The position numbers and the translations under genes are program-made. Positions 12,968 to 24,780 of a stretch of 64,000 nt of DNA are shown in pieces (the first letter of the stretch is position 1; the number at the start of each line of letters is the position of its first letter). Under the pieces are notes generated by a model. The model searched no databases and had not been told where the DNA came from. It worked only from the letters and a program-made list of their open reading frames with translations. This DNA comes from Rhopalosiphum padi (taxonomy: Eukaryota; Arthropoda; Insecta; Hemiptera; Aphididae), in contig NC_083597.1 of NCBI RefSeq assembly GCF_020882245.1, positions 24,158,652 to 24,222,651 on the forward strand, written 5' to 3'.

Positions 12968-13499
12968 ATGGACGACCAGAGCATCACATTAGATGTTAAC
13001 CCTAAAGCATATCCTTTGGCTGACCAGCAGATGACCACAAAAATTTTAAATTTGGTTCAACAAGCAATGAACTATAAACAACTACGTAAAGGAGCAAATG
13101 AAGGTTAATATTATCATCAGTATTTTTAATTGATAATATGCTAATTGTGTTATGAATTTCAGCCACTAAAACTTTAAATAGAGGTATTTCTGAATTCATA
13201 GTTTGTGCAGCAGATGCAGAACCTTTAGAAATTTTACTGCACTTGCCATTACTATGTGAGGACAAAAATGTGCCGTATGTTTTTATTAGATCAAAACAAG
13301 GTTAGTATTTTAAAATTGATCATGTGTAAGCAATAAGCGTTTATCAAATTTACAAATATATTAAATGTTTACAGCATTAGGCCGAGCATGTGGTGTTTCA
13401 AGGCCAGTCATAGCGTGTTCCATTACCACTGATGAAGGTTCACAATTACGGCCTCAAATACAACAAGTTCAGACTGAAATTGAGAGACTATTGGTTTAA
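12968..13499 (+). CDS. Snu13: Snu13 / NHP2-like protein 1 (15.5K), L7Ae family
   Basis: This protein binds K-turns of U4 snRNA and box C/D snoRNAs, nucleating U4/U6.U5 tri-snRNP and snoRNP assembly in the nucleus (family knowledge). Exons 12968-13103, 13163-13300 and 13375-13499 join in phase to 132 aa, close to the usual 128. The start [20 protein letters not shown] sits one base after a splice acceptor. The core L7Ae signature is clear: [19 protein letters not shown], then [20 protein letters not shown], then [20 protein letters not shown]. The introns are tiny (59 and 74 bp). It is convergent with the mL64 gene, nearly 2 kb away. Confidence 0.97.
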
Positions 13500-15417
13500 T
13501 TTTGTACACATTTTAACATTTATAATACTGATTTGGGAATATTAATAATAATAATAATTCATCATTCAAATGTTTAAAGTATGTTATTATTTTGTAATCA
13601 TTTTGTTCAATAATATGATTTATTAATTCAATACATTTCCTTATAATAGATATCATTGAAATTTTACCTTACGCAAAATAATTTTACAAGGATGAAATTA
13701 AATAATTATGTATAGAATGGGACATTATTAAATTAAAATTCCTATTTACTATTAATAATATGATAACACATCATACTATTAAATATTTTATAAAAATCAA
13801 GTTTGTTTTTTAAATTACATTTGTATATTAAAATTAATGTTTTTTTTTAATTTATTACATTAATTCTTTCATCTGCTCATGGAAAAATATTAATCCAATT
13901 GGTATTAAATACTAATGATGTTATTTAGTGGTGTAATGGATGAAATCCTATTGTAGTTGAAAAGATTTAGGTAGGTATTAAATAATATAATAGAAGGCAG
14001 ATAATATGATACTATCTAGTATTTATACTTTTTTGTCTGGTTAAAAAACCCTTTCTTATCTTCACATAACACCCTGTCTTTGAGATAGATTTTACTAAGG
14101 CAGGTTATTGAATAGTGAAGTGCTAATAAACTGATTTATATTGATCTGTAGTAGTTTTTCTACAGTATAGATTAAATAGTGAACAAATTATGGTGGTGTA
14201 ATTACAACCACTTGTAGACTTATTGTGTAGCAGGTGCAAAGATATTCTTATGTACTTGAAGCTTAATTCCAATGGTCTGGTGAATTGAATATTTCATACA
14301 TTTGTAGTTTTGTTACAATAATTCTTGTTACTTTATTATAAACTTTTAACCCAGTAACTTACCTAACCTAACTATAAATATATTTTGTAGTATAGTATAT
14401 ACTTTTATATTTTATAGTATTTATAGTATTAATACTATAAATAACTAACTATAAACTATGTAACATTATTCATTTTGATGCTACAGTTTTGTCATAGTTA
14501 CCAGTTAACTTAAACTGTTGATTACCCATCAATTTTTAACTTCAGTTTAAGCTCAGAATAGAACAATAAATTAATGTTTAATTTGGATTCAAGACTGACC
14601 AAAGTATTATATAAGTGTAGGCGTGTCTAGGCCTCATTCGCAGGTCATGCACAACAGTGGCATATTCAAGAGTATGGGATTACTGCACTAGAATTATCAA
14701 TTTTTATAGACTTAAAAATATTACAAGTCTACATGATGAAAATTAAAAAAAATTTATATGAAATCAGAAACTGAGTAAAAAATAAGGTTATATTAAACAC
14801 TAAAATGTGTAATGTAAGTTAGATTTTGAAGAACAGACAAAACCCATAAACACGTCTATGTATCTAAGATTAAGTTAATAGTTTTTTTGTCTCGAATGAA
14901 TTACATAATTTGAATCTTTATTGAGTTTAAACCACTAATCTAATATAATATAGTATAATATACTAACCAAAGATTTCTATACAACAGAAAATCTATAAAA
15001 AAAAAACTGATAAACAATAAGTAAATTCAGCCAATCACTAATTTTAAACCTCCTAAAATGTGGCTGTTCAGTTAAGTTTCCAAAGATCATGATATAAAAC
15101 ATATCTTTGGATTGAACACTAATATAATTTTATAAAATAAAAAATGTCCTCGGTATATTATTTAAATGTAGATAGTTATGATTATTAATATTAACCTACT
15201 TGATTATAAAATAGTTTTGAAAATCAAAAAATATATTAAAACAATTTGTCACACATAATATAACTATGCTGGTTTTCAATGTTGATTCTAGATTCACCGT
15301 TGAGTACATTTATTAATATTGAAAGTTATTGGAAAAAATATAAATACAACATTCCTTACCTATTTAATTTGTATATTTTTATTTACATTTATAATATTAA
15401 AAAATAATTTTTTTTAT
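13500..15417. other. Intergenic spacer between convergent Snu13 and mL64
   Basis: It contains the 3' UTRs of both genes and AT-rich spacer. A perfect 22-bp palindrome (TTTATAGTATTAATACTATA plus AA) lies at 14420-14441. No gene recognised. Confidence 0.5.
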
Positions 15418-16158
15418 CTATTTTGCTTTTGAATCCAAATAATTTAGAAGTTTTTCTTCGCGAACTTTTTTCTTTTCTTCTCTGACTTTCTTTTTTTCTT
15501 CTTTTTCCCTTTTGACCAGCATTTCTTTAAATCTATCATCTTTTGGATCTATCTTATACCCAAAATGTTTTTTCACTTCTTCAATGAGTTTTTCTTTCTT
15601 TTCTTTAGCTTGTTGCGCCTCGAGTAATTTTTTTGCTGACTTTTCTTTGACTTCATTTAACCAACCGTTTAATTTTTTCATATTGTTATCAATTTTTTGT
15701 TGATTCATTTGAATTTCTTGACGTTCACGTTCTATAATCTTCATTGCATTTTGTTGCATTTCCTGAATGGTCAAAGGATAAGCTACACTTTCATACTCTT
15801 TTATATCCTCTAAATCTTCTGGTGTTGGCCATGCCAAGCCTGGATAGACATTACTGGCATCACCATAACGGCCATACATTCTTCTTTTGTATTTTACTGT
15901 GTTGTGGTATCTATGCACAGGTTTATCATAAGGTAATTGGCCATTTATCATATTGCGATGGCCATGGTTTAAGCGAGATTTGTCACAAATTGCATTCACT
16001 TCCTTTTCCGACAGTTTATTTTCCGTCGTGGTTGTTATAATATCAATGTCTTGTACTTCATTTTTAATGGATGCATTTCGTGCTAGAAAACACTGAATAA
16101 TCGGTACTTTAATTATTTTACCAGCATAACTAAATCCTTTAAATGATATAATTGACAT
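15418..16158 (-). CDS. mRpL64: Mitochondrial ribosomal protein mL64 (CRIF1/GADD45GIP1-like)
   Basis: mL64 is a metazoan-specific mitoribosomal large-subunit protein near the exit tunnel; in mammals it is also called CRIF1 or GADD45GIP1 (family knowledge). One uninterrupted 246-codon frame runs from ATG at 16158 to a stop at 15418. The N-terminus (about residues 1-35) is basic/hydrophobic with few acidic residues, as for a mitochondrial presequence. The conserved core follows at about residues 60-135: KSRLNHGHRNMINGQLPYD, YKRRMYGRYGDASNVYPGLA and WPTPEDLEDIKEYE. The C-terminal half is a long charged helix (EKKEKL...KREKEEKKKVREEKKKVREEK) containing a small KKVREE duplication. It is slightly longer than the human protein (about 222 aa). 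Confidence 0.93.
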   Translation of the reverse strand: MSIISFKGFSYAGKIIKVPIIQCFLARNASIKNEVQDIDIITTTTENKLSEKEVNAICDKSRLNHGHRNMINGQLPYDKPVHRYHNTVKYKRRMYGRYGDASNVYPGLAWPTPEDLEDIKEYESVAYPLTIQEMQQNAMKIIERERQEIQMNQQKIDNNMKKLNGWLNEVKEKSAKKLLEAQQAKEKKEKLIEEVKKHFGYKIDPKDDRFKEMLVKREKEEKKKVREEKKKVREEKLLNYLDSKAK

Positions 16159-16510
16159 TATAAAGAATAAACGCAGTCCAAACTTCTGATATGATACTAC
16201 GATTTAAAATACACTTAAGCACCTTTAGTTTAAATACTCGTCTTAAATTTTTAATTTTAATATTGTACATGAAACTAAATAATAAATATTAAATACCTAT
16301 TATATTTTCACACATGTCGTCTCAGGCCTTTCCTCTGATTGGACGTCATATTAATAATGATAATATATAGAGATAGTATATCAATTTAATTTTTTTATTT
16401 GTTTTTTCCTTGTTGGAATATTGATAAGCGTAAAAAGACTGACTTATCACAGCGCAGATCCAGTCGTTATTCGTTTTCGTTAGTCGTTACCACGAACCAC
16501 AGGGCACAGA
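16159..16510 (-). promoter_or_regulatory. mL64 upstream region (inferred promoter)
   Basis: Immediately upstream of the mL64 ATG. A GC-richer patch at about 16440-16510 stands out against AT-rich flanks. No core-promoter motif can be assigned with confidence. Confidence 0.35.
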
Positions 16511-17080
16511 TATAATATGGACATATTATAGTTAATAGTTAGTTAATCATGATAGGAACATTTTAAATTACAATTTATACATAACTTAATTATTTTAGTT
16601 TTTTATTTATATTCTAAGAGCCGGTTACACAAAACTATATTGATTCAATAAATAGGTATTGCCGGTATTGGTACAATAAACTGAGTTATTGAATCGATAA
16701 AAATTAAAATACGTTGCACAAAGCGATTAATACCCTATTGAATCAATAAGTTATCGACCGTTAGTCAGTATTGATTCATTAATTTATAGGCCCAATTTTG
16801 GTCTAATAAGTTTTATCGGTTCAATAAAATACAATTAATGAAAGTTTATCAACATAATAATGAGATAGTTATTTGTTTTTTATTATTTTTGAATAAAATG
16901 TTATTTTTTTTTTTTTATTTATTATAATCATAAAATGTTTCAGCACAAAGAGTGCTACCTATTACAAGTAATTATTTTTTACAATGAATTGAATTATACT
17001 AGGGCACTAGGTACATGAATTATTTATATTGATACAGTTGAGTAAATTATAGTTATAGTATAAGTGTAAAATGTATTCTT

Positions 17081-17225
17081 CTATTGGTCTTCTGATGATG
17101 AATCTTCGCTATCTGTTAGTAGAATGTCCTGAGGGAGTCGAGGCCGCAGACGTCTGTTGGGTGTTTTTTCCTCTAGGTTGTATAGTGACGGGCTCCGTCC
17201 GAATTTTTTAGATTGGCGTGGAATG
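17081..17225 (-). pseudogene. Unidentified protein-coding remnant, C-terminal end
   Basis: The minus strand is open for about 48 codons and GC-richer than its flanks. It reads IPRQSKKFGRSPSLYNLEE and ends in LLTDSEDSSSEDQ before a TAG at 17081-17083. It looks like the tail of a transposon or host protein. It lies within sequence that begins near 16619 (gagccggttacacaaaac), which may be a larger element. No family recognised. Confidence 0.35.
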
Positions 17226-17692
17226 AATAAAATGTAAATTTGCATATAAATTTATATTCACAAATATAATTAATATAATATTAATATAACATAATAATAT
17301 ATATATAATGATTTTTAATATTTATCCATAAATAAAACCTAAGACTTATGGACCCAATAAATTATCGGTTGTTTTTTATACAATCCGACAATCGGCCATA
17401 ATTATACTACTAGTAGGTAATTATTTATAATTTAATTTGTTTTCATTATGTAGAGGTACTCACATAGGCGATAGGAGCAATTTTGGAGCTGCTTATGATC
17501 GACAACATTTTTTTATAATTTTGTATTGACTATATTATTTATCATAGATATTGGATACTTTAATTTCTAAGATTTTATTGGGTTTTTAATAAAAACAAGT
17601 ACTTATTTGGTTATAATAAGAAATTATGTATTATCATTGATTATAAATAGTACTCAATAAATAAATAGTAATCAATGCGGTATTACAATTTA

Positions 17693-18157
17693 CAGTAGAA
17701 TATCGGTAATTAGGCCGTTCGATAATCCGTTACATCCAGTAATCCCGCTACCTGATATACATATTTTGTTTTATATTTTTCATTAAAATAACCATAAAAT
17801 GATTTAATGATTATCGTAAATGATAAAACTAAGTACTAACTAATGAAATCCGAATAAATCAATAGATAAAAGATATTTTATTTTAATTCAGTTAATGAGT
17901 TAACGTTGTGTGTGTTTATTGGTTAGATATTGTACTTGTATTACGAAAACATAGGTACTGCCTAGTGCCTACTTAAACTTTAGTCGAGAAATTATAAATT
18001 TTAAATAAACGGTGACAAATTAGTAAACTTTGCTAACGAATTTGGAGTAGATCGTGCTACATTAGGTACCTATATGATATTAACCTCCATTAATCCGGCA
18101 GTGTTCTGGTTTAATATCTGTAGGATTACCGAGATTCTACTGGAACTGGATCTACTG
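17693..18157. mobile_element. pogo/Tigger-like non-autonomous element
   Basis: The left end CAGTAGAATATCGGTAAT pairs with right-end sequence ATTACCGAGATTCTACTG (ending 18142). A second CTACTG ends at 18157. TA dinucleotides flank it at 17691-17692 and 18158-18159, as expected for TA-targeting pogo/Tigger elements. About 465 bp, no transposase. Confidence 0.7.
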
Positions 18158-18647
18158 TATTAATACCCGACGAAGATTTTATAGTAGGTATACGATAACT
18201 GATAAGTTGATAACAACTATTTTATTATAAATAATTATAATTTTTTGTCTAAGGGCAGGGGCGGAGGACGAAACCTCCCATCGGTCACTTTAATCGACAT
18301 AAATATCTAGCACCCTAATGCCCTTAGGCATTATACATTTAACATTTAACTCAAAGTGAGCGAGAAATTTATAGGTATAATAAATAATAATTGACTTCGC
18401 CTATTTAGTCTTGTACCTACCAGTACCGACTACCGTTAGCATACATGTATGATGTAAGTACCTACTCCAATTAAATAATATTTAATATTAAATAAAACTA
18501 GCAGTTTTTGTTGGGCTCTTAAACTACATAACAATTACATTAGTTATGCAATGTGTAAATTATTTTTATTTCGTCCCTATTAAATTTTATAAGACCCTCA
18601 GCAACCAATTTTTATTTTATAAACGCTACATTGCAGTACACAGTTTG

Positions 18648-18813
18648 CAGTGGCGCAACCAGGGGGAGTTAAGGGGTTATACCCCCCTCCCCCCCCCCGA
18701 AATTTATCAGAGGCCTAGTATAATAGTCTGTTATATAATCTTATGTATATACGTATATGTATATTATAATAATGTAACCCCCCATCCGAAATTTTTTTCT
18801 AGTTGCGCCACTG
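18648..18813. mobile_element. hAT-like MITE with perfect 8-bp target duplication
   Basis: TIRs CAGTGGCGCAACCAG and CTAGTTGCGCCACTG. Identical 8-mers acagtttg lie at 18640-18647 and 18814-18821. The interior carries C-tracts. 166 bp, same family style as the copy at 10580. Confidence 0.9.
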
Positions 18814-19549
18814 ACAGTTTGTATTTGTAAATAATTTTATCGACAATATTTTTGTTTTTTATTTAACATTAACACTAACGTATTATTTAAATATTCATTA
18901 TAAATATTTTGAAAAATGTATTTGATACTAATTAGTAATTACAGTTGTAGTCATTTTAATGCTGTTACGTAATTACTAATTAGGTATTTTATAGCTAATA
19001 GCAGTAATAGCTGATAATATATGTATTGTATATTACACAAGTATACTTAGTACATAGGCGTACGCAGACTTTAATTGCAGATAAACAGCATACAAAATTA
19101 AGCAACCCATTTTTTAACGTTTGGCTAAATAAATTTTGAACAGTCAAAATTATTGATTGTATTATACACAGGCTGTGTTATTGTTACTATACAGTGGCAG
19201 TAATAGGTAATATATACCTAATTATTTATTTTTTAACAATTGACAAATGTAAACATACACCCTTACATTTATTCACTACTTTTGAAAGCACAAACACAAA
19301 GTCACTGAAACTATCAGACTTTATTAATTGTATAACATAAAATAAATCATAGAAGACTTAGTCAATTTATTGTTTTTAAAAAAAATACATTGTACTGAAT
19401 TAATGATAATGATAATAATAGTAATAATACAATTATAATACTTAAGTCTTCTATTAATTGGACCATTAATTTAAACTGGTCAATTACTTCATCAATATTG
19501 ATATTAGCAGTCATTTTTTGTTCAACAAGAACATACCTAGCCACCTAGG

Positions 19550-19823
19550 CAGTGCCGGCGCTAGGTATTGCGGGGCCATGGACAAAGTATTAGCCATTAG
19601 GTACCCCAGAGTAACCCATTCCAATATTATACACGTGTGATGTGTAGTATATAGAATAATACATATTTTATAGACTTATAATTTGTTAATTTAAATTGTA
19701 ATTATGTAAAATGTCAATGTGTCTCACGGTATTAATATGATAATTAAAAATCACAGGGCCCTTTAACAAAAGCGGGGCCCTGGACATATTTGTCCCATTT
19801 GTCCTTCCCTAGCGCCGGCACTG
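19550..19823. mobile_element. hAT-like MITE (CAGTGCCGGCGC family)
   Basis: Perfect 16-bp TIRs CAGTGCCGGCGCTAGG and CCTAGCGCCGGCACTG. Flanking 8-mers cacctagg and catctagg match 7 of 8. 274 bp without an ORF. Confidence 0.9.
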
Positions 19824-20002
19824 CATCTAGGGTTTTCCTTTTCCAGCGGTAGCGGCCGACGCACCGGCTAGCTAGTGAAGCTAACTCGCTAATCACTACC
19901 ACAGTACCACCTCCCGGCCAATGTCTATAACCAAAACATTGAACACAGAAACACAGTATATACCTATTATATTATACATTTTGTTTAATAACGTATTAAC
20001 CA

Positions 20003-21145
20003 TAGGCGGAGATTTGATTGAATTTTAGGGGGGGGGGCTTAAATCTTTCTTTGCAAAATAAGCCGTAGGAGCTTTGCTCCCACACTCCCTCACTAATATC
20101 AATATACACAGGGGACGCCGTTTAAAAGACTCACAGATACATATAAGATTCAGTCGCGCGCTTATTTGACTCAAATTACGTAAAAAATAAATATTTTTGG
20201 TTAAAATTTAAAAATGCAGTGGTTTTTAAAAATATTATTTCTGGTTTCAATTCATGGTGTTTAATGTGTGTATTTACAACAAATTTTATCGTATTTTACA
20301 ATTTTTGCAAATATTGTTATTGTTAATATGAGTACCTACGAGAAATATATTTTCAAAATATTAATACTCAAAACAAACTAAAATTACAAATACATCATAC
20401 ATCTTTTATAATTTTTTATTAATATGTAATAATTTTTATAATATGTATATGTATTATAATTTTAATTTTTTTATCAGAATTTTTAAATTTATTCAATAAT
20501 AGATATGTAATATGTAATATTATATGTATTAAAGTAAATTTAAATTAAAGCAAAATATATAGTAAAATAAAATTCATAAAATATGTAATTCAATTTTTTT
20601 TCCCATTTCGCCTATAAGATTCATTCGGTTATAACTTATAAGACTCACTTTGTGCTGGTCCCAAAGTGAGTCTTATAAGCGGCGTCTACTGTATTACCTC
20701 CAATACGTGTTAACTCCTAAATAACCAACTAATAATTACCAAATAAAAATAAAACCTACTAAATACGCATTACTAACTACATAGGTATGTACTTTAAAAT
20801 CATTAATTTATAATACAATAAATATTTTATTATTTTAGTATAATAAACCTACTTTGATTAGCAAATATATTAATAATGTTCTCAATACTGATATTATTGA
20901 TATCTTTTTCAATGTATAATATTGAAGTTATAAAATTTTTCAATCCGTCGTGACGGTCGCCCGGCACGCGCGCCGATCACAAGTAGGTATAGATATGTTG
21001 TAATAATTATTATATTGACTAAATTTCGGGAAAAAATTTTTTTTGTTAAGTTCCAAGATTTTGACTGAAAAATGTTCAATATATTTTTTTTTTTGGGGGG
21101 GGGCTTTTGATATTTTCGGGGGAGGCTAAACCCCCTTGTTTTCTT
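20003..21145. mobile_element. Decayed CATAGGCGGAG-type element, apparently interrupted
   Basis: The left end cataggcggagatttg with a G-tract starts at about 20003. G/C-tract sequence typical of the opposite end of such elements lies at about 21090-21140 (gggcttttgatattttcggg...ctaaaccccc). The 20109-20691 element lies between them. A matching terminal repeat at the right was not found, so the boundary is approximate. Confidence 0.35.
20109..20691. mobile_element. TIR element CAGTAGACGCCG (pogo/Tigger-like), nested
   Basis: The left end CAGGGGACGCCGTTTAAAAG pairs with the reverse complement of the right end, CAGTAGACGCCGCTTATAAG; both continue with ACTCAC. A TA follows the right end at 20692-20693. 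A perfect 18-bp hairpin (CTTATAAGACTCACTTTG, 9-nt loop) lies at 20635-20679 inside the right end. No ORF. Confidence 0.7.
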
Positions 21146-22141
21146 TAGTTATTGATATAGCATATTATAATATATGTATCATGTTATATGAGCCATATTC
21201 ATAGGTATAATCATATGGTATAGGTCGTAGGTATGAATACTCAATTATTTTATATTATTATACCATTACCATATACATTTGTATTATATATATAGACATA
21301 TATAGTTATATATTATTTGTGGCACAATGTTATTATTATATTTGTTAAATATTGTGTGTAGCCAAGTCTGAAAAAAATTAGGTTAATATAATTTTAAAAT
21401 GTTTTGTTTGGTAATAATAAGAAAAGCTAAAAATACTTTTAAGCTGTTTGCATAAAAAAAATTCTTGAAATACAATTCTAAAATATTATGAATTGTGCCT
21501 ACTAATTATAATAAAAAAAAACTATTTCTTCTTGGTTAGCCGAGAGACTAGATACTAGAAATATTAGCTACTATAGGTAATATAAGTAAATATAATATAT
21601 TAATATGAGAATATGACTAAATAAAAGTAATATTATTATAAATTATAAATTACTTACTTACATCAATTTCGAATACTAAAATTTGTTACTTATTGGTTAT
21701 CGCGACTACCTAATCAAATAACTGTCTATAATAATAAAGTTAGAATAAAATTAATAAACAATTTGGCTATCGAGACTACCGCATATGGCATATAAATGGC
21801 TTTTTTAAAATGACGTAAAACACAGTTAAATATGTGTGGTGGTACTGTGGATTGGAATAATTATAAGCGGGAAATATGTATTTTTAAGCCCGAAAACTCA
21901 TGACGTGAAAATTGGTGGCCCTGACAAAATAGTAGAAATCGACGAAAGTGTTTTTACAAGACGTGAAAATAATGCTGGTATAGAGTTTTATTCTAACAAT
22001 GGATTTTTGGGTGCATTTACAGTCGTGAAAGGATGGAATGTTTTTTACTTGAAGTTAAAGATAGTCGGTATAGGACTGTGAATAAAAGACGATATAAACC
22101 AAGGTACAACTATTTATTCTGTTTGTTGGCGTAGTTTTAAT

Positions 22142-22205
22142 ACACAGATTAACTACAGCAGCGGTTCCAAACTCATGGACCACAGGCAGCGCGAATCTAG
22201 ACCGT
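22142..22205. repeat. hAT-like terminal fragment
   Basis: The sequence cagcagcggttccaaactca resembles the start of hAT elements with 'CAGxGGTTCxxAA' ends. It lies directly after the interrupted Merlin coding piece. No partner end was identified. Confidence 0.35.
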
Positions 22206-22293
22206 GGACTATATAATATTAAAATTACTAACGTATACATTTAAAATAATATTATATTATATACCTAATAATATTTCTAGTTATAATAATATT

Positions 22294-22725
22294 TAAGGCA
22301 CGGCGGACCAGCATTCGTTTTCTCTCACATTATATAGGAACAAAGATATTCCGTATTTCCACGATTACGACTCTCTAGTTCAGTTTAGGTCAAAAGCACC
22401 TATTATATATTTTATAAAGAAGAGTATTTTCTGTGCATTGGCCGGATAGATTTTTAATATTTACATTTTTGAATAAGTTATTAATGGTTAAAAATTATCA
22501 AAATTATTATATATTAAAACATGCTTGTATTTATAAAAAAAATGTAAATATAAAAAATGTATACGGTCAATGCACAGGAAATACTCTTCTTTATTAAATA
22601 TATAATAGGTGCTTTTGCCCTAAACTGAACTAGAGAGTCGTAATCGTGAAAATAAGGAGTATCTTTGTTCCTATATTATGTGGGAGATAGACAGAGAAAA
22701 CAAATGCTGGTGTAGCGGCACCTTA
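22294..22725. mobile_element. Fold-back element with ~160-bp inverted arms
   Basis: The left arm from about 22295 (taaggcacggcggaccagca) and the right arm ending about 22725 are reverse complements over roughly 160 bp at high identity. Shared blocks include ACGACTCTCTAGTTCAGTTT and AAAGCACCTATTATATATTT, and a central AT-rich loop separates them. Nearby ttataat repeats on both sides suggest a target duplication. It lies within the gap of the Merlin pseudogene. Confidence 0.8.
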
Positions 22726-23040
22726 TTATAATCAATAATAATTACAATATATAATACACACTACACTGCAGTTATTTTCACATAAATATAGAAACAAACT
22801 GAATGTTGAGCGTGATCATGGGCGTATTTAAGGTTTACCCCCCAGTTCGTAAAATAACTCCCTCAAAAATGTTGGACCATCTGAATTTAAAAAATATTAA
22901 AATCAATAATTTTTACGATGTTTAAAAATTAAAAATTAATAATTATTATTGTTAATCAAAAAAATTATATCGATAAAACTAATTGTTTATGTTTTATGCC
23001 ACTTTATCCATTAAATTTCTTATATAATATTATACTGCAA

Positions 23041-23165
23041 TAGCGCGTTATTTTTGTCTGTCAATATTATGTCGTTAAGGTTAAATTGTGCTTATTTTAA
23101 ATATTTATTTAAATATTAAGAGGACGTCGTACCCGCATGTGTTGTCCCATCTTACACGCGTATAC
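23041..23165. repeat. Dispersed repeat (GTGTTGTC family)
   Basis: It contains gaggacgtcgtacccgcatg followed by tgttgtcc. Related sequence, partly in reverse orientation, occurs near 6790-6830 (gacaacacatgcgag...gtcctctt) and 53340 (gacaacacatgtgggtag). It appears to be an interspersed family of unknown type. Confidence 0.45.
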
Positions 23166-23483
23166 AGTGGCGGATCAACACACCGGGCAACCTTTCATTT
23201 TCATATATTATATTCTTAAAAAACAAGAAATATAACACATAATAATTTTTATATTATAAATTTGTTTGTATAATATTTTACTTAATATCTTATACGAAAA
23301 TTAAAATTATAAGTTGGAACACTGTCCTATAGTGATTTGTTTTATCGTCTGTCGAATAAAACAAAATGTATATTGTATAAAATTATATTAATTTGGAAAT
23401 ACAATATATAATAATTAATAATTTTTTACAGTTAAATAAATAGTTATTTTTTGCTAGATTTTAATTTAGAGTGGTAGATTACC

Positions 23484-23766
23484 GAAACTGGAGAACGGGT
23501 TTTGTTATTTGGGGTTTTGTTAGATTCACATAGTATAGGAGAAATGCTGTGAAGATTTTCAGAACTTTATCTTCAATCGTTAACTCACTACAAAGCTATA
23601 AAGCTGAAAAACATAAAAAACTCCCAATAAAATGTGTTTTAATTTTTTTTGAAATTCTGTAGTGAATTCATTATAAAATAAAAAGTTTTGAAAATCTTAA
23701 CTGCACTTCTCCTAGCCAATTTGAATCTAACAAGACCACAAACAACAAAATCCGCTCTCCGGTTTC
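23484..23766. mobile_element. Fold-back element
   Basis: The left arm from 23484 (GAAACTGGAGAACGGGTTTT) matches the reverse complement of the right arm ending at 23766 (GAAACCGGAGAGCGGATTTT). Both continue through gttagattca and on to gaagattttcagaactt / taagattttcaaaactt, so the arms are about 85-90 bp. A 101-codon open frame from about 23688 overlaps the right arm and is a by-product. Confidence 0.75.
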
Positions 23767-24780
23767 AGAGATCTATCTCACTACATGAAAATGAAAATGA
23801 AATCCATTATACATACATATTGCATACAATTAATAAATTTCTAACGGCTTTGGTTTATGAGAAAAATCGTAGCCCTCTCAACTTTTTCAATGGATTTTCA
23901 TTGAGCTCGCTCAATTTTGATTCTAGAGTAAATATACCTATTATAAAATTAAAAGATGACAATATTATAAAGGGCAAGACGTTGAGTTTTTAAAATTTTT
24001 AAAAGTTTAAAGTTATTTAAGTAAATGTATATTTAAAAATAATTTTATTTATAACGACAGTCGACTATTATTCTAATAACTTTTAAGTTTTAACCAAAAT
24101 TAATGTTTTTCCCCTTGTCGTTTATTACCGAGTCGTTTTTTTACCGATTACCGATTTGCCGACATTCGACACACACATTACATTTAGTCCAAAATGAATT
24201 ATAATTAAAAATGTAATTTTTTAATGTTTGAAATTATTTGTATAAATCATGAACAATGAGCAATGAACATTGTTTAAGTAAAGTATCAACTATATATAAA
24301 AATACCGAACTTTACAAGCTTCTGTTTTCTACATGAAAATGGAACATTATTGTGTATTAGTGTCTAAGTATTTCAATTCCAAAATACAAATCGTACCTTT
24401 CTTTTGTTAATGATAATTTTTTTTCTAATTTTCTATGTTTAATTTTCATCTTTTGTAGCCAATTGCAGTTTTTTTGTGTTAAGAGGTAAAACTCGAAGTT
24501 TATTTGTTAAATAAAATTATTTTTGTATTTTGTGAAACTACGATTTGTCGGCGAATTGGAACTTTTTTCATGTTTATCGGAGACTGGTTTTCGCATCGGA
24601 GAAACGAGTACCTATAGTTGGCTAATTGGGTGTCAGCCACTCGCCCTGAATCGCTGATTTTACACTTACAATTTTGTTGTCAATCCACAAACTGCTGCTT
24701 ACACACAGAATGTCGAAAAGTTTTGGAGATCTTTTAAATGGCGTAACAAGAATCATAGAGGTACCTCTATATTATCTATA

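Noticed and set aside
15512..16040. Plus-strand open frames opposite mL64
   Set aside because: They are antisense shadows of a well-supported single-exon gene.
18250..18330. CTAAGGGCA ... TGCCCTTAG inverted ends
   Set aside because: Only 9 bp match and no target duplication was found, so it was not called as an element.
22816..22870. CATGGGCGTATTTAAGG start-like sequence
   Set aside because: It resembles the left end of the CAGTGGCGTA elements, but no right end or duplication was found.
23167..23200. CAGTGGCGGATCAACACACC start-like sequence
   Set aside because: Solo left end; no matching right end in range.
23688..23993. 101-codon open frame
   Set aside because: It overlaps the right arm of a fold-back element, and no protein family is visible.
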